Part shown: positions 16,704 to 25,033 of the stretch, piece by piece
How positions within the stretch are numbered: position 1 is the first letter of the stretch
How the letters are laid out: each line of letters opens with the position of its first letter
Assembly (NCBI GenBank): GCA_051881075.1
Contig: JBJEPE010000070.1
Coordinates: forward strand, 1 to 45,459
Direction: 5' to 3'
Origin: RUG14223 sp051881075
Lineage (GTDB): Bacteria > Bacillota > Clostridia > Oscillospirales > Acutalibacteraceae
DNA length: 45,459 bases
Program-made: the position numbers and the translations under genes
Notes under the pieces: model-generated
Told to the model about the DNA's origin: nothing
What the model saw: the letters and a program-made list of their open reading frames with translations, nothing else
Databases searched by the model: none

Positions 16704-19679
16704 TTGGCGCAGCAAGGCAGAACAACTGCAACCAAAGGTAAATCTTCAACAACAAAAAAGAAAACAGGAGCAGGGGCAAAGAGTACTGCACAAAGAAAAA
16801 CTAACGCAAATACGGCTAAATCAAGCAGTAAGTCAAGGGCAACACAGGGCAGAAGAACTTCCGCACAATCTGCGCAAAGTGCGAAGAACGATACCCAAAA
16901 TTGGGCGATTATACTTTTTGCTATATCTGTATTTTTACTTGCAGTCGCATGTATTAAGGCAGATGCGGCTTGGCTTGCCATGCACAATTTTGTAAAGGGT
17001 TCTCTTGGTATATGTGCCTTTGTATTTCCGTTTTTGCTTATGTATATAGCCATACTTACGGCCATGGAGCGTCAGGCAAAGAGCAAGAGCCGTAAGCTGT
17101 GGCTTATTGCTGTATTTACGGTAGTACTTTCATCAAGCTTTTACATATTCAATGCAAACATTTATGAAAAGGATGCTTCGTACTTAAGAACTATCGGAAT
17201 TTTGTACCGTGAGGGCGAAGACGGCAAGGTTACAGGAGCATTGAGCGGTATTTTCGGATATCCGCTATATAAGATATTCGGTTTGACCGGTTCAAAAATA
17301 ATTATAAGTATTTTACTGTGCGTTTTGTTTATGATAATAACGGGAATTACACTTAAAACCATTATCGGAGTAGTCAGTAGGCCTGTTAAAGCCGTTAAAG
17401 AAAACATTAACCGTCATATGATTGCGGAGGATGAATATGAGGATTATGACGATGACTATGATGAGGATTATACCGAAAACGTAAATGGCAGAAAAAAGCA
17501 GTTTGCATCTGATTATGATATAGATGTTCCGCTTGATAGCGGAGTTAGAACTGACGCAGAGGGACTTACTGCAGAAAAGTTTAATAAAATAACTAAACAA
17601 AGCAAAAAGAGCGCAAAGCGTAGCTCTAAAAAGGATAATATTATTGATATTGAGCTTGACGACGATGATGCACCGTCAGATGAAATGGAGCAAAAGCAGG
17701 CAACCGATGAGAAGATAGCACAGCTTCAAAAGCTTTTAAGGGATAATAACCTTGAAAATCTGCCTGATTATCAGATAGCATCTGTAATTGCCGCAGAGGT
17801 GACCAGGCGCAAATCACTTGAAAGTAAGTCTGACCCAATGCAGAAACAGCCCGATCCTCAGACTGTTCCTGTTGAGAATATTGAATATAATGCAAGAATC
17901 AAAAGCGTACCTATCGAAAAGCCTGTACAAGAGGATACAAAGGAAGATTATTCTGAGTATGAGGACAACAATGTTATTACGTCTGAATATGATGACGGCT
18001 ATACCGAAGAACAAAGTGATACAAATAGCTATGAATACATAGATGATGATACATCTGATTATAATGATAATATAGAGAATGAAAGCGATGCCGAATATGA
18101 CGGAATACAAACGGTAAGGGCTGATTTTACAGCACCGCAATCTATAACACATAAAAAGGAAGCCACATATAAGTATCCGTATCTCGGTCTGCTTCATCCG
18201 CCTGAGCCAACAGATGATTTTTCAAATTCTTCAGAGCTTAGCGAGAACGGTCAGAAGCTTATAGATACACTAAAAAGCTTCGGTGTTGCGGCAAGGATTG
18301 TTGACATCGCCAGAGGCCCATCTATAACAAGATATGAGATACAACCTGCGCCGGGCGTTAAGATTAGCAAGATAACAAACTTAAGTGATGATATCGCCCT
18401 TAATCTTGCCGCAAGCGGTGTAAGAATAGAAGCTCCTATACCTGGTAAGGCGGCAGTAGGTATAGAGATACCTAACAGAATAGTAAGCATAGTTACTATA
18501 CGAGAGCTTATCGCTTCTAAGGAGTTTAAAAACGCCAAGAGTAAGCTTTCAGTAGTTCTCGGTAAGGATATCTCAGGCGATATAGTTGTTACAGATTTGT
18601 CCAAGATGCCCCATTTGCTTATAGCAGGTACTACAGGCTCAGGTAAATCCGTATGCGTAAACTCTATTTTGCTCAGCTTACTTTTCAGAGCAACTCCGCA
18701 AGAGGTCAAGATACTCTTAATTGACCCTAAAATGGTTGAGTTTTCTAAGTATAAGGGTATTCCGCATTTGCTTGTACCTGTTGTTTCAGATGCAAAAAAG
18801 GCGGCTGGCGCACTTAACTGGGCAGTCAGTGAAATGTTAAAAAGGTATCAGCTTTTTGCAGAATACGGTGTAAGAGATATTATCGGATATAATAAACTTG
18901 TTGAGCAAAATCTTGAAAAAGCGTGCAGTCAGGTTGATGAAAACGGCGAGATAGCCGAGATATATCCTAACGAAAAACTGCCTCAGATAGTAATTGCAAT
19001 AGATGAGCTTGCTGACCTTATGATGGCGGCGCCGAACGAGGTTGAAGAAGCTATCTGCCGTTTGGCACAGATGGCGAGAGCCGCAGGTATGCACTTGGTT
19101 ATAGCTACTCAGCGTCCGTCCGTAAATGTTATTACGGGTGTTATTAAGGCAAATATACCAAGTAGAATTGCACTTAAGGTTTCATCGCAGATAGACTCAC
19201 GTACTATACTGGATGTAGGCGGAGCAGAGAAGCTTATAGGCAGGGGCGATATGCTGTTTTCGCCTGTAGGACAAGCTAAGCCGTTGCGTGTACAGGGCGG
19301 CTATGCTTCTGATGAAGAGATAGAGAACGTAACGGAATTTTTGAAGAAATCGCAGACCTCAGAGTATGACGAAGAGGTAATTGAACAGATAGAACAAATA
19401 ACTGCACAGAACATAGGAGGTAAGGAGGATAAGCGTACCTCTGATTCCGAAGGAAGCGATGACCCTATGATGGAAGAAGCGATAAAGGTAGTAGTCGAGG
19501 CAGGACAAGCTTCTACGTCATTACTGCAACGCCGCTTGCGTTTAGGTTATGCACGTGCAGGCAGGCTTATTGATGAAATGGAGCAAATGGGCATAGTAGG
19601 CCCGCATGAGGGTTCTAAGTCAAGGCAGGTGCTTATGTCACATCAAGAGTGGCTTGAAAGATCCAATTCTATACATTGA
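16704..19679 (+). CDS. ftsK: DNA translocase FtsK/SpoIIIE
   Basis: Hexameric ATP-driven pump that moves chromosomal DNA through the division or sporulation septum. 991 residues: Thr/Ser/Lys-rich cytoplasmic N-terminus (1-70), four membrane helices (about 72-215), a long acidic linker (about 240-480, many Asp/Glu/Tyr), then the motor. The alpha domain contains GPSITRYEIQPAPGVKISK. Walker A is GTTGSGKS (642-649) and Walker B IVIAIDELADL (D767-E768). The gamma winged-helix domain that reads KOPS/SRS-type sequences is at the C-terminus (about 925-985, LLQRRLRLGYARAGRLIDEM). The start is TTG 16704, following GGGGTGA that overlaps the uppP stop; no in-frame ATG gives a complete N-terminus. Longer than SpoIIIE of Bacillus (787) because of the acidic linker. 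Confidence 0.96.
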   Translation: MAQQGRTTATKGKSSTTKKKTGAGAKSTAQRKTNANTAKSSSKSRATQGRRTSAQSAQSAKNDTQNWAIILFAISVFLLAVACIKADAAWLAMHNFVKGSLGICAFVFPFLLMYIAILTAMERQAKSKSRKLWLIAVFTVVLSSSFYIFNANIYEKDASYLRTIGILYREGEDGKVTGALSGIFGYPLYKIFGLTGSKIIISILLCVLFMIITGITLKTIIGVVSRPVKAVKENINRHMIAEDEYEDYDDDYDEDYTENVNGRKKQFASDYDIDVPLDSGVRTDAEGLTAEKFNKITKQSKKSAKRSSKKDNIIDIELDDDDAPSDEMEQKQATDEKIAQLQKLLRDNNLENLPDYQIASVIAAEVTRRKSLESKSDPMQKQPDPQTVPVENIEYNARIKSVPIEKPVQEDTKEDYSEYEDNNVITSEYDDGYTEEQSDTNSYEYIDDDTSDYNDNIENESDAEYDGIQTVRADFTAPQSITHKKEATYKYPYLGLLHPPEPTDDFSNSSELSENGQKLIDTLKSFGVAARIVDIARGPSITRYEIQPAPGVKISKITNLSDDIALNLAASGVRIEAPIPGKAAVGIEIPNRIVSIVTIRELIASKEFKNAKSKLSVVLGKDISGDIVVTDLSKMPHLLIAGTTGSGKSVCVNSILLSLLFRATPQEVKILLIDPKMVEFSKYKGIPHLLVPVVSDAKKAAGALNWAVSEMLKRYQLFAEYGVRDIIGYNKLVEQNLEKACSQVDENGEIAEIYPNEKLPQIVIAIDELADLMMAAPNEVEEAICRLAQMARAAGMHLVIATQRPSVNVITGVIKANIPSRIALKVSSQIDSRTILDVGGAEKLIGRGDMLFSPVGQAKPLRVQGGYASDEEIENVTEFLKKSQTSEYDEEVIEQIEQITAQNIGGKEDKRTSDSEGSDDPMMEEAIKVVVEAGQASTSLLQRRLRLGYARAGRLIDEMEQMGIVGPHEGSKSRQVLMSHQEWLERSNSIH

Positions 19680-19689
19680 GGTGGCTTAA

Positions 19690-21573
19690 ATGGCATTTTT
19701 ACCATTATCAAGGCAAGATATGGAGCAACGTAACTGGGATTACGTAGACTTTGTTTATATTACGGGCGACGCATATGTAGATCATCCCAGCTTTGGCGTT
19801 GCAATAATATCAAGGGTACTTGAAGCAAAGGGCTACAGGGTAGGTATAATCTCACAGCCTAATATAAAAAATGACGAAGATTTTAAAATATACGGTAAGC
19901 CCAGACTGGGCTTTATGATAACATCGGGAAATATCGACAGCATGGTTGCACATTATACAGTAGCCAAAAGAAAGCGTACTACCGATATGTACACAGCAGG
20001 CGGAGTTATGGGTAAGCGCCCTGATAGAGCAGTAATTGTGTACAGTAAGATAATAAGACGGCTGTACCCCGATTCTGTAATAATTCTTGGCGGACTTGAG
20101 GCGTCACTCAGAAGATTTGCGCATTATGACTACTGGGACGATAGGGTAAGACCGTCTATCCTGCTTGAGTCTTCTGCTGATATACTGAGCTTCGGCATGG
20201 GTGAAAACCAGACCATACAGCTTGCGGAGATTCTCAAAAACGGCGGTACAGTAAAGGATTTATACGATGTCAGAGGCATTTGCTACGCTATACCGACAAG
20301 TGAATATACGCCGATGAGTGCTGTAGATTGTCCCAGCTTTGAGCGTGTAAGTCAGTCAAAGACCGAGTATGCAATGGCGTGTAAAAAGCAGATGGAGGAG
20401 CAAGATGCCGTAAGAGGTAAGGCTATAATACAGAAGCACGGCAAGATGCTCGTTATACAAAACAGGCCTATGCCGCCGCTCACTCAGGAGGAGCTTGACT
20501 GGGTTTATTCTCTGCCATATGAGAGGATGTATCATCCCAGCTATGAAAAACTTGGCGGAGTTCCCGGAATTAAAGAGGTTGAATTTTCTATAACACATAA
20601 CAGAGGTTGCTTTGGCGGCTGTAATTTTTGTTCTATAGCCTTTCATCAGGGAAGAGCAATCACCACCAGAAGCAAGCAGTCTGTGCTTGATGAAGCGGAA
20701 AGATTGACGCATAATCCGCATTTCAAGGGGTATATTCACGATGTAGGAGGTCCTACGGCAAATTTTAGATTACCGTCATGTGAGATGCAACAGAAAGCCG
20801 GACTTTGTAAAAACAAAAAGTGCCTTGCGCCTACTCCGTGTAAAAATCTACAGGTCAGCCATGAGGAATATTTGGATATTTTGCGAGAAATGCGAAAAAT
20901 TCCCGGTATTAAAAAGGTATTTATACGTTCAGGAGTTCGTTTTGACTACCTTATGGAGGATAAAAGCAAAGAGTTTTTCAGAGAGCTTGTTCAGTATCAT
21001 GTCAGCGGACAGCTTAAGGTAGCACCTGAGCATTGTTCAAACGCTGTTCTCGATAAAATGGGCAAGCCGCATATAGAAACATACAAACGCTTTGCCGATG
21101 AATTTTACAGGATAACTAATTATGTGAACAAAAAACAGTATCTTGTACCGTACCTGATATCATCACATCCGGGTTCTACGCTAAAAGATGCCGTTGATCT
21201 TGCGCTGTTCCTAAAGAAAGAACATATACATCCGGAACAGGTACAGGACTTTTATCCTACACCGGGTACAGTATCTACCTGTATGTTCTATACAGGCATA
21301 GATCCTTACACAATGAAAGAAGTTTTTGTGCCTAAAACACCTAAAGAAAAATCAATGCAAAGGGCACTGCTACAGTATTTTGTACCTAAAAATAAGCAAC
21401 TTGTTTTTGATGCTTTAAAGGCGGCAGGCAGGCTAGATTTAGTAGGCAACGGAAATGATTGCCTTATCACACCGCCACCCGGATACAAACCTGTACAGAA
21501 AACACAGGCAAAGGGTAAAGGCTCAGCTGCTCATCGCAATGAAAGGTACTCAAAAAGGACTAAAAAGAGATGA
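19690..21573 (+). CDS. YgiQ-family radical SAM protein
   Basis: A 627-residue member of the YgiQ (UPF0313) family. N-terminal region: WDYVDFVYITGDAYVDHPSF and GVAIISRVLEAKGYRVGIIS, a cobalamin-binding-like Rossmann segment, with GGLEASLRRFAHYDYWDD. The radical-SAM cluster motif CFGGCNFCS (CxxxCxxC) is at about residue 310, following EFSITHNRG. A family-specific extra cysteine group follows (AGLCKNKKCLAPTPCKNL), then KVAPEHCS and QDFYPTPGTVSTCMFYTG. Length is family-typical (600-700). ATG 19690 follows TGAGGTGG, 10 nt after ftsK. The reaction is not established. Its stop overlaps the next start. Confidence 0.9.
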   Translation: MAFLPLSRQDMEQRNWDYVDFVYITGDAYVDHPSFGVAIISRVLEAKGYRVGIISQPNIKNDEDFKIYGKPRLGFMITSGNIDSMVAHYTVAKRKRTTDMYTAGGVMGKRPDRAVIVYSKIIRRLYPDSVIILGGLEASLRRFAHYDYWDDRVRPSILLESSADILSFGMGENQTIQLAEILKNGGTVKDLYDVRGICYAIPTSEYTPMSAVDCPSFERVSQSKTEYAMACKKQMEEQDAVRGKAIIQKHGKMLVIQNRPMPPLTQEELDWVYSLPYERMYHPSYEKLGGVPGIKEVEFSITHNRGCFGGCNFCSIAFHQGRAITTRSKQSVLDEAERLTHNPHFKGYIHDVGGPTANFRLPSCEMQQKAGLCKNKKCLAPTPCKNLQVSHEEYLDILREMRKIPGIKKVFIRSGVRFDYLMEDKSKEFFRELVQYHVSGQLKVAPEHCSNAVLDKMGKPHIETYKRFADEFYRITNYVNKKQYLVPYLISSHPGSTLKDAVDLALFLKKEHIHPEQVQDFYPTPGTVSTCMFYTGIDPYTMKEVFVPKTPKEKSMQRALLQYFVPKNKQLVFDALKAAGRLDLVGNGNDCLITPPPGYKPVQKTQAKGKGSAAHRNERYSKRTKKR

Positions 21574-22508
21574 TGAAGCTTTTAGGACGTTTAAAAGGTA
21601 AGGCCTTGCTTATAATTTTACTTATCATCGCTATTGTATCGGCATACTTTACGTTTGGAGAGAGTATAGGCGCACCGTCATGGGCCGATATCAGGGGATA
21701 TCTTGGATTGTCCGACAATATCCGAAGTGATGACGAGATTAAAGTAACCTATTTTTCCGTTGGAAATGCCGATTGTACATTGATTTTATATAAAGACCAA
21801 AAAATTCTCGTAGATTGCGGAAAACCTACTCAGATACATTCCATAGAAAATTATTTGAGGTATTATGAAGTAACAAGTATAGATGCAATTATACTTTCAC
21901 ATCTTGATATTGATCATGTTGGCAATGTTTTTGATATAATCAGTAATTTTAATGTAAGCACTGTTTATATTCCCAAGTGTGATGATATACAATATATCTG
22001 TGATAATGAATATTATCAGCATTTACTTAAGCTGAAAGATAAGAACATTATAACGCTTAATGAGGTTTCAGTCGGAGATGAATATTTATACAAAGACTTA
22101 CTTATTAAAATAATCGCTCCAAACGAGCAGTTCAGCGATACTAACAATAACTCAATAGTATGCAAAATTATTTATAAAAATTCATCGTTTTTATTTACAG
22201 GAGATATTGAAAAGAAAGCTCAGAAATCATTACTTGAAAATAATTCAGACCTCAGGGCAGATGTTATCAAGATACCGCACCACGGCAGGCAGTCATCATA
22301 TTATAAGGACTTTTTAACCGCTGTTGCCCCCAAATATGCAATAATATCAGCAGGTGATGAAAAGGAATACCGAATTTCTACCGATTTATTGCGTTTTTTG
22401 GAGGAAAACTCCGTTTCTGAATACAGGACGGACATTTGCGGTAATATAACTGTTACTTACTCTGAGGACAGGGGATACAGATTTTTAACCGAAAAAGAGG
22501 TTAATTGA
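21570..22508 (+). CDS. Membrane-tethered ComEC-like metallo-beta-lactamase
   Basis: A 312-residue protein: basic N-terminus, one membrane helix (about 12-32), then an extracytoplasmic MBL-fold domain resembling the C-terminal nuclease-like domain of the DNA-uptake channel ComEC/Rec2, but without the channel. Motifs: VTYFSVGNADCTLILYKDQK, VDCGKPTQ, LSHLDIDHVGN (HxDxDH metal motif), NNNSIVCKIIYKNSSFLFTG followed by GDIEKKA, and DVIKIPHHGRQSS. The final metal-site motif, usually YGHP in this family, is replaced by EYRIS, so one ligand may be missing. ATG 21570 overlaps the YgiQ stop (ATGATGA). Possible roles: extracellular phosphodiesterase or nuclease. Compare the dockerin-bearing relative at the right edge. 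Confidence 0.85.
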   Translation: MMKLLGRLKGKALLIILLIIAIVSAYFTFGESIGAPSWADIRGYLGLSDNIRSDDEIKVTYFSVGNADCTLILYKDQKILVDCGKPTQIHSIENYLRYYEVTSIDAIILSHLDIDHVGNVFDIISNFNVSTVYIPKCDDIQYICDNEYYQHLLKLKDKNIITLNEVSVGDEYLYKDLLIKIIAPNEQFSDTNNNSIVCKIIYKNSSFLFTGDIEKKAQKSLLENNSDLRADVIKIPHHGRQSSYYKDFLTAVAPKYAIISAGDEKEYRISTDLLRFLEENSVSEYRTDICGNITVTYSEDRGYRFLTEKEVN

Positions 22509-22598
22509 AGGCAAAATTATATACTACAAGGACTAAAGTTGACCTTTTATACTTATAGGTCGTTAAAATAATGAAAAAATAAGGAATGGGGTACAGTT

Positions 22599-23309
22599 AT
22601 GCTGATAATTTTATCCGGATGTTCGGGCGTTGGCAAAAATACTATAATCAACAAGCTTTTACAGGAAAGTGACAGATTTGAATTTATGCCGACTTTTACC
22701 ACACGTGCCATGCGTGAGGGCGAAAAGGAGGGATATCCGTATCATTACACAACCAAAGAGGATTTTGAGAGGCGCATTGCTGCCGGTGAATTTTATGAGT
22801 ACGAAAAGGTGCATGAAAATTACTACGGCACAAACAAACTTATCTTAAATGAAAAGAAAAAGACAGGCAAAATACTCATTAAAGATATTGACGTTCTCGG
22901 TACGCTCAACTTAGAGCGAAAAATGGCGCAGGATATCAAGATAGTTACTATCTTCTTAGATGTTGCGTCAAAGCAAGTGCTTATAGAAAGACTTATAGGC
23001 AGAGGTGAAAAGGACATTGAACTGCGTATGAAGCGTTATGATATGGAGGTTTCACACGCACCTGAGTATCAATATGTAATAAATAATGTAGAAGTTGACA
23101 AAACTATAAGTATAATAAACGCTATAGTAGACTATGAGTTGAGCGGAAATAAGCTTGAAAACCGTGAGGATAAAGACAGCCTAAAGGCTTCAGATGATAA
23201 TTATATTGATTTACAGCTTGTTGTCGGCAAGCTGTGTGTTAAATCCGGCTATGATAGGTATGAGAATAACCTGAACGGTGGCGCAAGAACTGCTATGAGA
23301 ATTTTATAA
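22599..23309 (+). CDS. Guanylate kinase-like protein with C-terminal extension
   Basis: A 236-residue P-loop kinase of the guanylate kinase family (GMP + ATP to GDP + ADP). P-loop GCSGVGKNT (7-15) differs from the usual GPSGxGKxT by Cys and Asn. The GMP-binding residues are kept: TFTTRAMREGEKEGYPYHY (Arg of TTR), GEFYEYEKVHENYYGT (Glu and Tyr), ILIKDIDVLGTLNLER (Asp) and the LID Arg in ERLIGRGEKDIELRMKR. The catalytic core ends at about 185. The remaining 50 residues (LDIQLVVGK-type segment DNYIDLQLVVGKLCVKSGY) are not part of canonical Gmk (about 205 residues). ATG 22599 has AAGGAATGGGG upstream. It may be a second, specialised Gmk or the main enzyme of this organism. Confidence 0.82.
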   Translation: MLIILSGCSGVGKNTIINKLLQESDRFEFMPTFTTRAMREGEKEGYPYHYTTKEDFERRIAAGEFYEYEKVHENYYGTNKLILNEKKKTGKILIKDIDVLGTLNLERKMAQDIKIVTIFLDVASKQVLIERLIGRGEKDIELRMKRYDMEVSHAPEYQYVINNVEVDKTISIINAIVDYELSGNKLENREDKDSLKASDDNYIDLQLVVGKLCVKSGYDRYENNLNGGARTAMRIL

Positions 23310-23315
23310 TTCTAC

Positions 23316-23344
23316 TTGCAATTTAAAAATCAATGTGTTATTAT
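23316..23344 (+). promoter_or_regulatory. Promoter of the fluoride-riboswitch transcript
   Basis: TTGCAA (23316-23321), 17-nt spacer, TATTAT (23339-23344). Transcription would start near 23352, about 36 nt before the riboswitch. Confidence 0.6.
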
Positions 23345-23387
23345 ACAATTTAAAGAAGGCTGTTTTACTTTACAACAACCTGATTAT

Positions 23388-23442
23388 GTGGGAATGAGGT
23401 TCTCCCATGGCATTGCCAAAACCGCTTTAAGCTGATGACTTC
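23388..23442 (+). ncRNA. Fluoride riboswitch (crcB motif) aptamer
   Basis: The sequence carries the conserved blocks of the crcB-motif RNA in order: GGGAATGAGGTTCTCCC (23390-23406), a short variable hairpin GGCATTGCC (23409-23417), AACCGCTTTAAGCTGATGAC (23420-23439), then TTCT. The GAGG of the first block pairs with CTTC after GATGA, as in the P1 stem. Known members bind fluoride and Mg2+ and switch on fluoride-exporting genes (CLC-F, Fluc/CrcB, Na+/H+ antiporters, enolase). Here the downstream gene is a cation/proton antiporter, a known target class. Its 3' strand is shared with a terminator stem, giving a clear ON-switch design. Confidence 0.9.
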
Positions 23443-23473
23443 TGTGTTTTTCACAGGGGTATCGGCTTTTTTT
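23430..23473 (+). terminator. Fluoride-controlled terminator (expression platform)
   Basis: AGCTGAT (23430-23436) pairs with ATCGGCT (23461-23467, one mismatch tolerated) and CTGTG (23442-23446) with CACAG (23452-23456), then TTTTTTT. The stem's left half is the 3' part of the aptamer, so ligand-bound RNA should prevent the terminator and allow readthrough into the antiporter. Confidence 0.85.
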
Positions 23474-23584
23474 ATGCTAAGATACGGTGCTTTTATATAG
23501 AAATTATGTTATGTTTATACGAGTGTAAAGTAAATAACCTAACAAGCGCTTTAACAAATTTGAATTTAAAAAGGAAATGATAGT

Positions 23585-24769
23585 ATGTTATTTAGTCTTG
23601 CGTTGATATTTTTGTTTGGAATAATACTGGGTGGATTATTCGGTAAGCTGAGATTACCTCCGCTTTTAGGAATGGTCATAACGGGAATTATACTCGGACC
23701 ATGCGTACTTAATCTACTTGACGGCACAGTGATGAGCATATCCGCTGATTTAAGAAAAATAGCACTTATAATAATCCTTACACGTGCAGGATTAAACTTG
23801 AACATAGACGATCTTAAAAAGGTGGGCAGACCTGCCGTACTTATGTGTTTTATACCTGCAACCTTCGAGATTTGCGGTATGATATTACTTGCGCCGCGGC
23901 TTTTGGGCTTGAGCGTGCTTGAATCCGCAGTATTGGGTACTGTAATAGCGGCGGTTTCACCGGCCGTAGTAGTGCCTAAAATGCTGAAAATCATTGAGGA
24001 AGGTTACGGTACACAGAAGAGCATACCGCAGCTTATACTTGCGGGTGCATCGGTTGACGATGTGTTTGTTATCGTATTATTCACATCTTTTACAGGTTTG
24101 GCTGCAAACGGAAGCTTTTCAATGCTCGACCTTGTTAAAATTCCAACATCCATAGTGTTTGGGCTGCTGGTGGGTGCAGTATGTGGAATTGTGCTGTCGC
24201 TACTCTTCAAGCTTGTTCACATGAGGGATAGCATGAAGGTGGTTATTATACTAAGTGTTTCTTTTTTACTTGTTACGCTTGAAAACACAATGACAGGTAT
24301 AATCGGATTTTCCGGACTTTTGGGTGTTATGAGCATGGGTATAGCATTACAAAAGAAGCGGTCAGCCGTCGCAAAGCGTATATCCGTTAAATTCTCTAAG
24401 CTATGGGTTGCGGCAGAGGTTATGTTATTTGTCTTGGTAGGTGCTGCGCTTGATATAGGATATGTAAAGCAGGCAGGAGTTAAGACGGTACTGCTTATCT
24501 TCGGTGTTCTTATATTCAGAATGATTGGTGTTCTTGCTTGTGTTGTCAAAACCAAGCTTACCGCAAAAGAGAGAATTTTTTGTATGCTTGCATATACACC
24601 TAAAGCAACCGTACAAGCGGCTATTGGCTCAATTCCGCTTGCAATGGGACTTTCATGCGGCAATACCGTACTTACTACTGCGGTAATATCAATTCTTATA
24701 ACTGCTCCGCTGGGTGCATTTGCTATAGATATATCTTATAAAAAATTATTGAAGCCTAAAATAGAGTAA
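23585..24769 (+). CDS. Cation/proton antiporter (CPA family), under fluoride riboswitch
   Basis: A 394-residue polytopic membrane protein with about 12 helices. N-terminus LIFLFGIILGGLFGKLRLPP and MVITGIILGP are typical of the Na+/H+ exchanger family; the ion-binding site is seen as AGASVDDVFVIVLF, a DD pair as in CPA2 or in electrogenic exchangers. Other hallmarks: GLNLNIDDLKK, GTVIAAVSPAVVVPKML and FVLVGAALDIGY. It has no C-terminal regulatory domain, as in short KefB/NhaP-like forms. ATG 23585 follows AAAAGGAAATG. Control by a fluoride riboswitch suggests induction by fluoride: it may pump fluoride's co-stress (protons or Na+) or help fluoride export indirectly. The transported ion is not evident from sequence. 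Confidence 0.9.
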   Translation: MLFSLALIFLFGIILGGLFGKLRLPPLLGMVITGIILGPCVLNLLDGTVMSISADLRKIALIIILTRAGLNLNIDDLKKVGRPAVLMCFIPATFEICGMILLAPRLLGLSVLESAVLGTVIAAVSPAVVVPKMLKIIEEGYGTQKSIPQLILAGASVDDVFVIVLFTSFTGLAANGSFSMLDLVKIPTSIVFGLLVGAVCGIVLSLLFKLVHMRDSMKVVIILSVSFLLVTLENTMTGIIGFSGLLGVMSMGIALQKKRSAVAKRISVKFSKLWVAAEVMLFVLVGAALDIGYVKQAGVKTVLLIFGVLIFRMIGVLACVVKTKLTAKERIFCMLAYTPKATVQAAIGSIPLAMGLSCGNTVLTTAVISILITAPLGAFAIDISYKKLLKPKIE

Positions 24770-25033
24770 TAAAATACTTGTATTATAAAAAATCCGATTG
24801 AATAATTAAATAAAAAAGTGTAAAAAATTTATTGTAATTATTAACAAAAATGTAATCAAAAAAATGTATAAATAACCAAAAATTTAAAAGTTGCTATCTT
24901 TTCCTTGAATTATTTGCCTAAAATGTTAATAATATATATTAGGTGAGTCTTAGTAAATCTTTTGTGTGTTATAGATTACAAATTTTTAATATATTCTGTC
25001 TGCTTGCTTAATTTTTGAGAAAGGGTAATTTTT
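24770..25033 (+). other. AT-rich region before the dockerin protein
   Basis: 264 nt. No strong terminator was found after the antiporter. TTGAAT (near 24906) and AATAAT 17 nt later could be a promoter for the dockerin gene. No gene seen. Confidence 0.5.
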
